Positions 25,179 to 32,830 of a stretch of 45,667 nucleotides of DNA are shown here, piece after piece. The DNA lies in the NCBI GenBank assembly GCA_948602995.1, contig CAPEBR010000029.1, positions 1-45,667 on the forward strand, in the 5' to 3' direction. The stretch comes from an uncultured Dorea sp. (GTDB taxonomy: Bacteria > Bacillota > Clostridia > Lachnospirales > Lachnospiraceae). A program made the translations under genes and the position numbers. How positions within the stretch are numbered: the first letter of the stretch is position 1; each line of letters starts with the position of its first letter. Below the pieces are notes generated by a model, which worked only from the letters and a program-made list of their open reading frames with translations, was not told the origin of the DNA and did no database searches.

Positions 25179-26537
25179 TCAGAACGGCAGGCGGAATTTT
25201 CCTTTCTTTCCTCCCCTGCCAAAGGACTTCATCATCTTCCTCATCTCGCCAAACTGCTTCACCATGCGGTTTACCTCGCTGATATCGACGCCTGCGCCTC
25301 TCGCAATCCGGTGCTTTCTCGAAGGATTCAGAATATCGGGATTCCTTCTCTCCGCCGGAGTCATGGAATAGATAATGGCTTCCATCCGCGCCATATTCCT
25401 CTCCGCCTGTTCGGTCTGTTCATCACTGATTCCCTTCATCTTCCCTCTGCCGCCCATCATGCCGCCGAGGCCGGGCATCATACTCATAATGCTCCCCAGG
25501 CCGCCCATGTTCTTCATCTGCTTCATGCTCTCAAGATAATCATCAAAGTCAAACTGAGCCTTCTTCATCTTCTGGCTCATCTCATATGCTTTCTCTTCAT
25601 CGATCTCGGCTTCCGCCTTCTCAATCAGAGTCAGCACATCTCCCATGCCAAGGATACGCGAGGCCATCCTGTCCGGATAAAACTGCTCCAGGTCAGACAG
25701 CTTCTCGCCCATACCCACATAAAGAATCGGCTTTCCGGTAACAGCCTTTACAGATAATGCCGCACCACCTCTTGTATCGCCGTCAAGCTTTGTGACGATC
25801 ACTCCATCAATTCCTGCTTTTTCGTGAAAGTTCTTCGCAACGTTTACGGCATCCTGTCCGGTCATGGCGTCAATCACAAGAATGGTCTGGTGAACCTCTA
25901 CGGCATCCTTAATATCCTGCAGCTCTGCCATCATATCTTCATCAATATGAAGACGCCCCGCCGTATCAAGAATGACCGGATTATTCCCGTTCTTTCTGGC
26001 ATGCTCCAATGCGGCTTTTGCAATATCTGACGGCTTATGGCTGTCTCCCATGGCAAAGACTTCCACGCCCTGCTTCTCCCCGTTTACCTGGAGCTGCTTA
26101 ATCGCAGCCGGACGGTAGACATCGCATGCTACAAGAAGCGGTTTCTTACCCTTCAATTTATATTTACCTGCAAGCTTTGCGGTGGTGGTTGTCTTACCGG
26201 CTCCCTGGAGACCGGCCATCAGAATCACGGTAACAGTGCTTCCCGGCTGAAACTTAATCTCTGTTGTCTCAGAGCCCATCAGCTTCACGAGCTCCTCATT
26301 TACAATCTTGATCACCATCTGCCCCGGGTTCAGCCCATTCATGACATCCTGTCCGATGGCTCTTTCCTGAACATTCTTAATAAAGTCCTTCACAACCTTG
26401 AAGTTTACATCTGCCGCAAGGAGCGCCCTTTTGATCTCCTTAAGCGCTTCTTTTACATCATCCTCGGTAAGGCGGCCTTTGCTTCTCAGATTCTTAAATA
26501 CATTCTGAAGCTTTTCTGTCAGACTGTCAAATGCCAT
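25179..26537 (-). CDS. ffh: Signal recognition particle protein Ffh
   Basis: A 452-aa GTPase that binds 4.5S RNA and targets nascent membrane proteins. The N domain is followed by the G domain (P-loop GLQGAGKTTTTAKLAGK, DTAGRL, TKLDGDTRGG) and a methionine-rich M domain (MKQMKNMGGLGSIMSMMPG...). Its start lies 1 nt after the ylxM stop, with GAGGAG inside the ylxM 3' end as ribosome-binding site. Expression therefore depends on the ylxM promoter, which the integrated element abuts. Confidence 0.97.
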   Translation of the reverse strand: MAFDSLTEKLQNVFKNLRSKGRLTEDDVKEALKEIKRALLAADVNFKVVKDFIKNVQERAIGQDVMNGLNPGQMVIKIVNEELVKLMGSETTEIKFQPGSTVTVILMAGLQGAGKTTTTAKLAGKYKLKGKKPLLVACDVYRPAAIKQLQVNGEKQGVEVFAMGDSHKPSDIAKAALEHARKNGNNPVILDTAGRLHIDEDMMAELQDIKDAVEVHQTILVIDAMTGQDAVNVAKNFHEKAGIDGVIVTKLDGDTRGGAALSVKAVTGKPILYVGMGEKLSDLEQFYPDRMASRILGMGDVLTLIEKAEAEIDEEKAYEMSQKMKKAQFDFDDYLESMKQMKNMGGLGSIMSMMPGLGGMMGGRGKMKGISDEQTEQAERNMARMEAIIYSMTPAERRNPDILNPSRKHRIARGAGVDISEVNRMVKQFGEMRKMMKSFGRGGKKGKFRLPF

Positions 26538-26538
26538 A

Positions 26539-26883
26539 CTACAACTCCTCTATAATCTTTCCGGATATCTCACGGATCTTCTGAAGCACCGCCTCATCCC
26601 GGTCCGTCCCATACCTGTCCAGCAGCTCATCAATCTGCTCCACCCTCTTCTTCACAGACATAAATCTCTCCACAAGATGGAGCTTCTCTTCGTACCCCGC
26701 AAGTGCCTGGCTGCACCGCTTAATGAGATCGTGAACGCCCTGACGGCTGATGCCCGCCTCCTTTGCAATCTCACCAAGCGAAAGATCCTCAGTCACAAAC
26801 AATGAGTAAATCTCCTTCTGATGCTCAGTCAGAAGCTCTCCATAAAAATCATATAGTAACGCCTGCTTTAATATCTCGTTCAC
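26539..26883 (-). CDS. ylxM: YlxM family HTH protein (SRP-associated)
   Basis: A 114-aa helix-turn-helix protein with the family core LLYDFYGELLTEHQKEIYSLF and SLGEIAKEAGISRQGVHDLIKR. YlxM partners with Ffh and affects SRP in Gram-positives. I choose the GTG at 26883 because AGGTGA lies 5 nt upstream; an ATG two codons earlier overlaps that site. The mapped promoter leaves a very short 5' leader of about 10 nt. The upstream extension of the frame crosses the att repeat and is not coding. Confidence 0.9.
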   Translation of the reverse strand: MNEILKQALLYDFYGELLTEHQKEIYSLFVTEDLSLGEIAKEAGISRQGVHDLIKRCSQALAGYEEKLHLVERFMSVKKRVEQIDELLDRYGTDRDEAVLQKIREISGKIIEEL

Positions 26884-26899
26884 TTTCATCACCTGGATT

Positions 26900-26928
26900 A
26901 TCATACAACAGAAGTTCATAGGTGTCAA
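26900..26928 (-). promoter_or_regulatory. ylxM-ffh promoter, overlapped by the attachment site
   Basis: A near-consensus sigma-A promoter on the minus strand: TTGACA, 17 nt, TATGAT. The first four bases of the -35 box belong to the 19-bp att core (26925-26943). The element thus ends exactly at the promoter, and integration replaces only DNA upstream of -35. Confidence 0.85.
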
Positions 26929-26960
26929 GTGTTTTTTCTTTACGAACTATTGTTCGTGTT
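26925..26960 (+). repeat. Left attachment site (attL)
   Basis: Core TCAAGTGTTTTTTCTTTAC (19 bp) identical to 41620-41638, then 17 bp with four mismatches. The non-identical part carries the inverted repeat ACGAAC-TATT-GTTCGT (26942-26957), which is lost at the right copy. Confidence 0.85.
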
Positions 26961-27049
26961 TCTCCGTCTTGTGTTATCACTGTTTATTTCAATACTGCTG
27001 CCATTTAGGGTACTTTTATCATGGTCTATCTTTTTCCGTCTTTCTTCTC

Positions 27050-27073
27050 GAATTTGTCACAGAATTGTCACAG
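27050..27073 (+). repeat. Left integrase arm-type site
   Basis: GAATTTGTCACAGAATTGTCACAG, i.e. two direct TTGTCACA copies 11 bp apart (one helical turn). The same motif is at 41539-41561 in the same orientation. The position just inside each end suggests arm binding by the integrase N-terminal domain. Confidence 0.6.
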
Positions 27074-27076
27074 CTA

Positions 27077-28297
27077 TTATGATATTCTAACCGTCTGCGC
27101 CACTGCTTCCTGCTCTTTCTTTTTATCCTCTGTCAGATGCGTATATGTGTCCAGTGTCACGGACGTAGAAGCGTGTCCAAGGTTCTGACTCACAATCTTC
27201 ACATCAGCCCCTGCAGAATAGGCAAGGCTTGTATATGTATGCCGAACCATGTGCGGACAAAAATTCTCAATCTTTTCTGTATGGTTTTCTTCTGCGTCCT
27301 TGTTGTGCCGCTCCACAATCCTTTTTATCAGTTCCCGGAATCCCGGCTCATTCCATACATTCCCGGATGTATTCACAAACAGAAAGCCGGATATCTGCCC
27401 CCGGATATTCCCAGAATCATCCACATAAGGCAATTTTGCAGCAGGGGGAACATTCTGCATTTTCAGCTTCAGAAGCGTTTTTCTCACTACGCTATTCATT
27501 GCAACGCTGCGGATAGACGTTTTGCTCTTGGGAGAAGCCACCGCCATAGTAAAGCCGTAATCTGCTTTTCTGTACCGATTTACCGTTTTATTAACGGTTA
27601 TGGTATTCTCTTTGAAATTCACATCATCCCACGTCAGCGCCGCCATTTCTCGGATTCTCATACCTAAATTAAACAAGATAACAAACGCCGGATAACTGTA
27701 TGAATACCGCTCACTATTCTTTACATAGCGCATAAACAAATCAATCTGCTGCTGTTCTATGGCCGTCCGTTTCTTACTCTCTGTCTGCGGCACTTGTAAA
27801 TTCTTTGCAGGATTCTTGATAATAATATCATCATCTAAGGCACATTCAAAGACGATATTTAAACAGCTTTTCAGGTTGGACATGGTAGAATGTTTCTTGC
27901 CGTCCTGAACCATTTCATTAATGATTCTCTGGCAATCTGCCTTTGTAATCTTTGCAATCTGCTTTTTCCCGATAGTGTTCTTGATGTATGTGTTGTAATA
28001 CGACTTATAATTCGTGCAAGTTGTGGCTTTCCTGCCGCTCTTTGCAAATGTTTCCATCCAAAAATCAAAGTAGGCATTCAATGTCATTCTGGCATTTCTG
28101 GTATTCAGCTTGTTGCCCCGGTCAATCCTGCACAGCAAATCATTTTCCTGTTTCCGCAATTCCACCAGATCAGGAGCGGTAATTGTGATGCGCTCGCCGT
28201 CAATCATCTTTCGGAACATATACCGCTTATTCTTTGAATCGTAGTATTCGCCAGTTTTGAGATTCCTGCCCCGGTTGTCTTTTCTCTTTTCTGCCAT
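27077..28297 (-). CDS. int: Tyrosine recombinase / integrase (Tn916-Int-like domain layout)
   Basis: A 406-aa site-specific recombinase that integrates and excises the element. The N-terminal AP2-like arm-binding domain contains TGEYYDSKNKRYMFRK, a SAM-like core-binding domain follows (TLNAYFDFWMETFAKSGRK...), then the catalytic domain: Arg in NLGMRIREMAAL, HMVRHTYTS, LGHAS and nucleophile Tyr in TLDTYTHL. All catalytic residues are present. The ATG at 28297 is chosen (AAAGGCGGTG 6 nt upstream); a longer frame lacks a start signal. It is the last gene of the leftward transcript, beside attL. Confidence 0.95.
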   Translation of the reverse strand: MAEKRKDNRGRNLKTGEYYDSKNKRYMFRKMIDGERITITAPDLVELRKQENDLLCRIDRGNKLNTRNARMTLNAYFDFWMETFAKSGRKATTCTNYKSYYNTYIKNTIGKKQIAKITKADCQRIINEMVQDGKKHSTMSNLKSCLNIVFECALDDDIIIKNPAKNLQVPQTESKKRTAIEQQQIDLFMRYVKNSERYSYSYPAFVILFNLGMRIREMAALTWDDVNFKENTITVNKTVNRYRKADYGFTMAVASPKSKTSIRSVAMNSVVRKTLLKLKMQNVPPAAKLPYVDDSGNIRGQISGFLFVNTSGNVWNEPGFRELIKRIVERHNKDAEENHTEKIENFCPHMVRHTYTSLAYSAGADVKIVSQNLGHASTSVTLDTYTHLTEDKKKEQEAVAQTVRIS

Positions 28298-28370
28298 AAT
28301 AAGCACCGCCTTTCTATAATGTGGGGTAGGGCAGCAGGCATATAAGCCGCCGCCCACTCCCTTAACTTCG

Positions 28371-28511
28371 TTACCTGATAAACCACATTGCCGCCTGAAT
28401 CACATTCCCGGCCAGTGAGATAATCAGCGCAATCCGGCAAATGATAAGCCGTTTTTTCATGCCCCAAATAATCTCCGTTGCAAGGTTCATGTTCTCTTTA
28501 CGTTTTGCCAT
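28371..28511 (-). CDS. Small single-span membrane protein
   Basis: 46 aa with a basic N-terminus (MAKRKENMN) and one hydrophobic segment (LIICRIALIISLAGNVIQAAMW). Ribosome-binding site AAGGGGGG lies 8 nt upstream. It overlaps the end of the preceding 88-aa gene by 14 nt. I do not recognise a family. Confidence 0.6.
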   Translation of the reverse strand: MAKRKENMNLATEIIWGMKKRLIICRIALIISLAGNVIQAAMWFIR

Positions 28512-28764
28512 TATGCAAGCCCCCCTTCACAACAATTTCACTCTTTACGCCTATTCCCTGGCTGCTCTGCCCTATCAGCAGTTCCATAGCAAGCCGCAAT
28601 ACCTTGTCCTGCCCCTCTCTCTGCAATCCACAAAACATTTGCCGGATAGCTTCACATCTGTATGCCCTTTCCCGGTCACTCCGAAAATAACCGTCCTCCG
28701 GCTTTTCTGTATCGGCGTTCACGATATTGAAGATAGAATCCAGTATGAAATCATCATTTCCCAT
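28498..28764 (-). CDS. Hypothetical protein (88 aa)
   Basis: 88 aa, mixed charge, with no recognised domain; a helical middle (RCEAIRQMFCGLQREGQDKVLRLAMELL). The start is preceded by GGGCGGTG at only 4 nt. It overlaps its upstream neighbour by 11 nt and its downstream neighbour by 14 nt, so it is almost certainly translated as part of the int transcript. Confidence 0.65.
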   Translation of the reverse strand: MGNDDFILDSIFNIVNADTEKPEDGYFRSDRERAYRCEAIRQMFCGLQREGQDKVLRLAMELLIGQSSQGIGVKSEIVVKGGLHNGKT

Positions 28765-29329
28765 GCCGCACCGCCCTCTTTACCCTGATAGCCATTCTAA
28801 GCGGCTCCAGCTCATTCCCGGCATATTCTTCAACTGCTGCCACCGTGACCGCCTTAATGCCCCTCTCCGTGCGTACAATCGCCATATCCCCGGCAGATAC
28901 CCGGTCAATCAGAATCCCCGGCAATTCCCATGTGTACAGCTTGCCGCCGAGCTTGTGGGATGCCCTCACGATCTGCCGCCTGCCGTACCTGATAGGCACA
29001 CACTGGATGCCATGCGCCCTTGCCAGCAAATAGCTTGTGTAACCGTCAATCAGGTTGCCCCGGCTGTCAAGGATAATCTGCGACTGCAAAAGCCCGGTTT
29101 CCGTGAAATACTGTTCTTTCTGCTCCATCTTCTCCGCTTTTGGGGAATGTGCCGCAAAACACGGATAAATCTTTATTGCATCAGTGGGAATGTCAAACAC
29201 TCTCCCGGATGCCTTAACGCCCTGCTGATATGCGTCATTGGAATACTCTGTGAATACCTCTAAAAACATATTGTCAACCTCGCTTTCCATTTCTCTGTTA
29301 TAGTCACGTTTCTGCCATGCTTTCAGCAT
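28754..29329 (-). CDS. ParB-like domain protein
   Basis: 191 aa from the ATG at 29329. The central stretch LLQSQIILDSRGNLIDGY...LLARAHGIQCVPIRYG matches the ParB/sulfiredoxin-like N-terminal fold (pattern: return-to-strand, GNLIDGYxxYLLA, then VPIRYG). This fold is found in chromosome partition, transcription regulation and nuclease proteins; the catalytic or CTPase role cannot be told. A TTG start at 29341, overlapping the previous stop, is possible, as is an ATG at 29269 with GAGG 8 nt upstream. It is part of the overlapping leftward gene string. Confidence 0.65.
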   Translation of the reverse strand: MLKAWQKRDYNREMESEVDNMFLEVFTEYSNDAYQQGVKASGRVFDIPTDAIKIYPCFAAHSPKAEKMEQKEQYFTETGLLQSQIILDSRGNLIDGYTSYLLARAHGIQCVPIRYGRRQIVRASHKLGGKLYTWELPGILIDRVSAGDMAIVRTERGIKAVTVAAVEEYAGNELEPLRMAIRVKRAVRHGK

Positions 29330-29337
29330 TGCCACTG

Positions 29338-29481
29338 TCAAGCAACGCTGTACGCTGCTTGCTTTCCTATTTCGTAAGTTGCATTTACTGCATTTATGAA
29401 AAGCTGTAAAAATTCCTTGTCAGAAATCTTTTCAAATTCCGGCTCTCTCTGAAATCGCTCTATTGCTAATGGATATTGCAT
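29338..29481 (-). CDS. Small hypothetical protein (47 aa)
   Basis: 47 aa (MQYPLAIERFQREPEFEKIS...), acidic helix then LQLFINAVNATYEIGKQAAY. Ribosome-binding site GAGGGGTG lies 7 nt upstream. It overlaps the end of the 80-aa gene by 16 nt and abuts the ParB-like gene. No family recognised. Confidence 0.55.
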   Translation of the reverse strand: MQYPLAIERFQREPEFEKISDKEFLQLFINAVNATYEIGKQAAYSVA

Positions 29482-29708
29482 TTGTCAGCACCCCTCTTTC
29501 TTCTCGCTCTTTCCTCTCGCTTGCCCTGCACTTTACCGTAACCATATAAGGCAAACAAAAATTTATAGAAATTCCAAATATCTGTTTTAAGGGGCTTGCA
29601 TCCATACACCTTTGCAATCTCAATACAGAACTGTATATCATCCTGCTTTACCCAATCCCCCAGTTTTACCGCTTCCATAATGCGGCTGTGCAATTCTATC
29701 CTCTGCAT
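29466..29708 (-). CDS. Hypothetical protein (80 aa)
   Basis: 80 aa, MQRIELHSRIMEAVKLGDWVKQ then DIQFCIEIAKVYGCKPLKTDIWNF, ending in a very basic tail (KREERARRKRG). AAAGGCGGTG lies upstream of the start. It overlaps both neighbours by 13-16 nt. It could bind nucleic acid through its tail; no family recognised. Confidence 0.6.
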   Translation of the reverse strand: MQRIELHSRIMEAVKLGDWVKQDDIQFCIEIAKVYGCKPLKTDIWNFYKFLFALYGYGKVQGKREERARRKRGADKCNIH

Positions 29709-30232
29709 GATGCCGCACCGCCTTTCATGGTTGAAATCCCTCTTTCTGTGGGTTCAGGTCTTGCAAAAAGAATATAGTCGGATAACTGTCTTTTCGCTCC
29801 CAAATAGTGAATGTATGAAAGTCTGTTGTTATGCGCCGCCCTTAAAAAATCCTGATTTTCCCGGTCAGCCCATTCCAAATACTTTTCTGCTTTCTGATTT
29901 CCCTCCCTTGCCATACACTTTAGCCGGATGCACAAATTGTCTACCTCTGCAACCATCTTTCTATGCCTTACCCTGCCCATATCCAACATAATAACTTTCG
30001 GGCAAGTCAGAACTGAAAGAGGGATGCCGTTATAGTGCGCCACTTTTCGTATTTCATCAGCGGTCAATTCTTCCTCGCCCCGGAATGCCGCCAGTACCAA
30101 TTCATCTGTCACGTTTGCAAAATATCCAACATGCAGACAGCTTTGTTTCTGCACTTCAATCAGGTTCGGGTACTTGTACCCTTTGTATAGTCCTGCTCTT
30201 TCTTCTCTAAAGAGCTGCAAATAATAATTCAA
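29696..30232 (-). CDS. Hypothetical protein (178 aa), HTH-like middle
   Basis: 178 aa with a TTG start supported by GAGGA 7 nt upstream. Residues about 54-75 (ELTADEIRKVAHYNGIPLSVLTCP) resemble a short helix-turn-helix of the XRE kind, and the C-terminal half is helical. No named family. Overlaps the 80-aa gene by 13 nt. Confidence 0.6.
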   Translation of the reverse strand: MNYYLQLFREERAGLYKGYKYPNLIEVQKQSCLHVGYFANVTDELVLAAFRGEEELTADEIRKVAHYNGIPLSVLTCPKVIMLDMGRVRHRKMVAEVDNLCIRLKCMAREGNQKAEKYLEWADRENQDFLRAAHNNRLSYIHYLGAKRQLSDYILFARPEPTERGISTMKGGAASCRG

Positions 30233-30314
30233 GATAATTTCCTCTACTTTCTTTACAGAGGGGCAGCAGGCGTGTTATACTACCTGCATACCCCGATTTT
30301 GCTAAATTTCCGGG

Positions 30315-30491
30315 TTACTCGCTCCTATCGGTATTTGCGGTACTGGTAGGGGCATTTTTCTTGTAACGGCTCTGTATTTCATCAGCCATTTTCATAATCT
30401 CGTTGTGCCGCTCCATAAATTCCGGGCTGTTCACTCCAAGACGCTTTTCCTCTGCGGCTGTCAGTGCCGCCATATCTTCCAGTGATAACAT
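30315..30491 (-). CDS. Small hypothetical protein (58 aa)
   Basis: 58 aa, MLSLEDMAALTAAEEKRLGV then EFMERHNEIMKMADEIQSRYKKN, probably a coiled helix. AAAGGCGGTG lies 5 nt upstream of the ATG. Its upstream side is directly next to the 9-bp iteron cluster at 30505-30539. Confidence 0.6.
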   Translation of the reverse strand: MLSLEDMAALTAAEEKRLGVNSPEFMERHNEIMKMADEIQSRYKKNAPTSTANTDRSE

Positions 30492-30504
30492 ACACTCACC
30501 GCCT

Positions 30505-30539
30505 TTTTGTCAGTTTTGTCACTTTTGTCAGTTGTCAGG
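30505..30539 (+). repeat. 9-bp iteron cluster 1 (TTTTGTCAG)
   Basis: Head-to-tail TTTTGTCAG, TTTTGTCAC, TTTTGTCAG and a partial TTGTCAGG, with exact 9-bp period. Inverse-orientation clusters of the same motif lie at 31516-31542 and 31590-31616, so the family flanks the HIRAN/XRE gene pair. Confidence 0.75.
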
Positions 30540-30590
30540 TCATGTAATAACCATTGCACCCTTTTGGGGGTTTTGAGTATTGGGAGAACC

Positions 30591-31028
30591 TCATATTGCT
30601 ATGTTAATGAGTGCCCCCAGACTCTCTTTCCATCCATATCCCCCGATAATCTGCATCAGAGTAGCCTTTACTTGAATACCCATATCAAGCACTTTGGAAA
30701 GTTCCCTTGCCAGTTTTGACGGAACGTACCCTATAACTGTTCTCCGGCGAATAGGCTTGATATGCACAACTATCTGAATAGCGTTACTATCAAACTTGTT
30801 TTCCTTTTCTCTTTCCAGTGTTACGGTCAAATCCTCCGGCCGGAACTGCTGCAGGAACGCCAGCCGCTCTTGTCTGTTCTCAAAGCTAACCCCAACGGCT
30901 CTCACTGTCATTGACAGCTTTACCCTCTGCCACGCTTTGCGGAATGCTTCAGATAAAGAATACCCGGCTTTTTTCAGTTCGTTTGCCATTGCACACACTG
31001 TCTTTCTTACTTTGGTAATCTGTTTCAT
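30591..31028 (-). CDS. HIRAN domain protein
   Basis: 145 aa. An N-terminal ~40-residue basic helix region is followed by a HIRAN-type domain: VGVSFENRQERLAFL, then LTVTLEREKENKFDSNAIQIVV and TVIGYVPSKLARELSKVLD. HIRAN domains bind DNA ends or stalled forks (known from HLTF/Rad5-type proteins) and also occur alone in phage-like elements. AAAGGAGC is 8 nt before the start. It is divergent from the small XRE gene at 31249. Confidence 0.8.
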   Translation of the reverse strand: MKQITKVRKTVCAMANELKKAGYSLSEAFRKAWQRVKLSMTVRAVGVSFENRQERLAFLQQFRPEDLTVTLEREKENKFDSNAIQIVVHIKPIRRRTVIGYVPSKLARELSKVLDMGIQVKATLMQIIGGYGWKESLGALINIAI

Positions 31029-31131
31029 GTGGTGTTGCTCCTTTCATTTGATACATTCAGTATACACTATTTCTTGACCATAGTCTATTGACGTTATACA
31101 CAATTATTTGGCCATATTATGCACTACTATT

Positions 31132-31146
31132 TGTACATATTGTACA
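31132..31146. promoter_or_regulatory. Candidate operator between the HIRAN and XRE genes
   Basis: Inverted repeat TGTACA-TAT-TGTACA, directly upstream of the -35 box at 31148. It is a plausible binding site for the divergently encoded XRE protein. Confidence 0.5.
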
Positions 31147-31147
31147 C

Positions 31148-31176
31148 TTGTAAAAGTGCATATTATATGATAAAAT
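31148..31176 (+). promoter_or_regulatory. Promoter of the small XRE gene
   Basis: TTGTAA, 17 nt, TAAAAT on the plus strand, 72 nt before the start codon. The divergent HIRAN promoter has TATACT on the minus strand (31059-31064) with a weak -35. Confidence 0.5.
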
Positions 31177-31248
31177 TTAGGTATAATGGAAAAGGTGTAT
31201 CTATAATTTGCCACCCATTAAAACTAAAAGAAGAAAGAGGGTGCTAAA

Positions 31249-31464
31249 ATGGCTATCAGCTATGACAAATTATTTAGACTATTGGAAGAAAAGGGCATAA
31301 CCACCTATTATTTACGGCAAAATAAAATAATGGGACAACAAACCTACTACAACCTGAAAAACGGTAAAGGTAATCTTGGTACAGAAACACTTGAAAAACT
31401 TTGCAATCTCCTTGAATGTCAACCGGGTGATTTGATGGAATACCTACCAACTAAGCCGGAATAA
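31249..31464 (+). CDS. Small XRE/Cro-type transcriptional regulator
   Basis: A 71-aa single HTH protein: ISYDKLFRLLEEKGITTYYL, then QQTYYNLKNGKG (recognition region), then TLEKLCNLLECQPGDLMEY, the classic end of HTH_3/HTH_26 repressors. AGAGGGTG lies 5 nt upstream. It is divergent from the HIRAN gene and probably autoregulates via the intergenic operator. Confidence 0.85.
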   Translation: MAISYDKLFRLLEEKGITTYYLRQNKIMGQQTYYNLKNGKGNLGTETLEKLCNLLECQPGDLMEYLPTKPE

Positions 31465-31504
31465 CTGCTCTCTGCTCCTGATAGATAGAATTGCATTTTT
31501 ATAT

Positions 31505-31630
31505 CCCATGACTAATGACAATAGTGACAAAAGTGACAAAATACCTATCAGGGAAAGAACCAGAAAGCAAATTTACATTCCATGACTACCGACAAAAGTG
31601 ACAATAGTGACAATAACGCCTATCAGGGAA
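31505..31630 (+). repeat. Two 74-bp-spaced direct repeats carrying 9-bp iterons
   Basis: Two copies (about 31505-31556 and 31579-31630) share CATGACTA, a run of three 9-bp TGACAAAAG-type iterons (31516-31542; 31590-31616) and CCTATCAGGGAAA. The iterons are the reverse complement of cluster 1. Confidence 0.75.
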
Positions 31631-32317
31631 AAGCGAAATTTATATTCCCCCTCATTCCTCAAAACCCCCAATACCTATTTATCAGGTAAAGGACAAATGT
31701 CCGTCAGCGTAGTTACTGCACAACTATCAACCGTAACCACAATAAAGCCATTCATCATCTGGGAGGAATGAACCGCCCTATTGTCAGAATCCCTTTGTAA
31801 AGGCTCCTATCTGCCCCATATCGGGCTTTTACTGTGCTACCTGATAGAAAAACCGTCCATGCCGTTACAATCCAAAATATGGGCTTGTGGCGTGTTGCTG
31901 TTGGTATTCTGAAAAGCGGAAAAGCCGCCCTTGTCAGTTCTCCGATTTCAAATCGGGATATTGCCGCCGGGGGCTATCCCATAATTTCAGGGTGGGAGCT
32001 AATCAGATCCCCCCTTTGCTCATTCCAAAAGAGGAAAGCTATATTCCCCGGAAAATCGGGGTTATGTCTGTCCGGTTTCAAATCTGCTCCAGGAAAATTC
32101 CGGGTACTGGCCGGGCGGTTCTGTGTTTTGGTAACGTCTGATAAAAAGCAAGACGGCAGCAGGACAGCACACTTTTACGCTTTCCCCCATTTGTGTCCCG
32201 AATCATCCCGGTGACATCCCGAAAAGTATTGTTAAATCCATACGCAAGCAGGCGGGGCTGTAACAAGCCCCTGCCCCATGCAAACAGTATAGATTACACG
32301 GAAAGGAGCAATGATTT
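31631..32317. other. Non-coding interval with hairpins
   Basis: No convincing gene in about 690 nt. It has short hairpins: CCGATTTCAAATCGGG near 31946, CCCCGGAAAATCGGGG near 32049, and a GC-rich hairpin at 32251-32275 (GGGGCT / AGCCCC) just before the HicB gene. The CCCGGAAAAT motif recurs in the array at 33.5-34.7 kb. A hicA toxin partner was looked for here and not found. Confidence 0.5.
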
Positions 32318-32746
32318 ATGAATTATGTATACCCGGCTGTTTTCTATGAGGAAGAGGGCAAAATATCAGTCATTTTTCCCGATTTGGGAAACCTCGCAAC
32401 TTTTGGGGATAATGTGGCAGACGCTATGCGCATGGCTCAAGATGCCTGCGGCCTGCATCTGTTTACTGCCTTACGTGACGGCGATCCTCTCCCGGCTCCC
32501 AGTTCATTAGGCGAAATCAATCCTGCTGCCATCCTGAAAGATTTTGAAATGGAATCCGCTGCGGAAAGCGCTTTCGTCAATATGGTACTGGTGGATATGA
32601 CCGAATACGCAAGGCAGCACAGCGACAAGGCAGTAAAAAAGACTTTAAGCATCCCCATGTGGCTGAATACTCTTTGTGAGGAAAAAAGCATCAACTTTTC
32701 AAAAGTATTGCAAGATGCCTTATTGACAAAAGTACAATCGCTATGA
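32318..32746 (+). CDS. hicB: HicB-family antitoxin, orphan
   Basis: 142 aa. The N-terminal half (YPAVFYEEEGKISVIFPDL, then ATFGDNVADAMRMAQDACGLHL) is the HicB partial RNase-H fold. The C-terminal part (TLSIPMWLNTLCEEKSINFSKVLQDAL) looks like a ribbon-helix-helix DNA-binding tail. HicB normally neutralises the HicA mRNA interferase; no hicA is visible nearby, so it may act as a stand-alone regulator. AAGGAG is 9 nt upstream. It ends at a terminator hairpin. Confidence 0.85.
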   Translation: MNYVYPAVFYEEEGKISVIFPDLGNLATFGDNVADAMRMAQDACGLHLFTALRDGDPLPAPSSLGEINPAAILKDFEMESAAESAFVNMVLVDMTEYARQHSDKAVKKTLSIPMWLNTLCEEKSINFSKVLQDALLTKVQSL

Positions 32747-32789
32747 CTGGCAGCAGCCCAAAACAGAATATGCTTTACCTGATAAGAAC

Positions 32790-32830
32790 ACCGCCCCGAC
32801 ACTCGCCAAAAGTACAAGGGCGGTTTTCTC
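32790..32830 (+). terminator. Intrinsic terminator of the HicB gene
   Basis: ACCGCCC / GGGCGGT 7-bp stem with a 21-nt loop, followed by TTTCTCT. It is 44 nt after the stop codon. Confidence 0.6.

Noticed and set aside
28204..28467. 87-codon frame overlapping the integrase start
   Set aside because: It overlaps the better supported 46-aa gene and the integrase N-terminus, with no start signal of its own.
31631..32317. hicA toxin partner of the HicB gene
   Set aside because: No ~60-80 codon frame with the HicA dsRBD-like pattern or catalytic histidine context was found in this interval.
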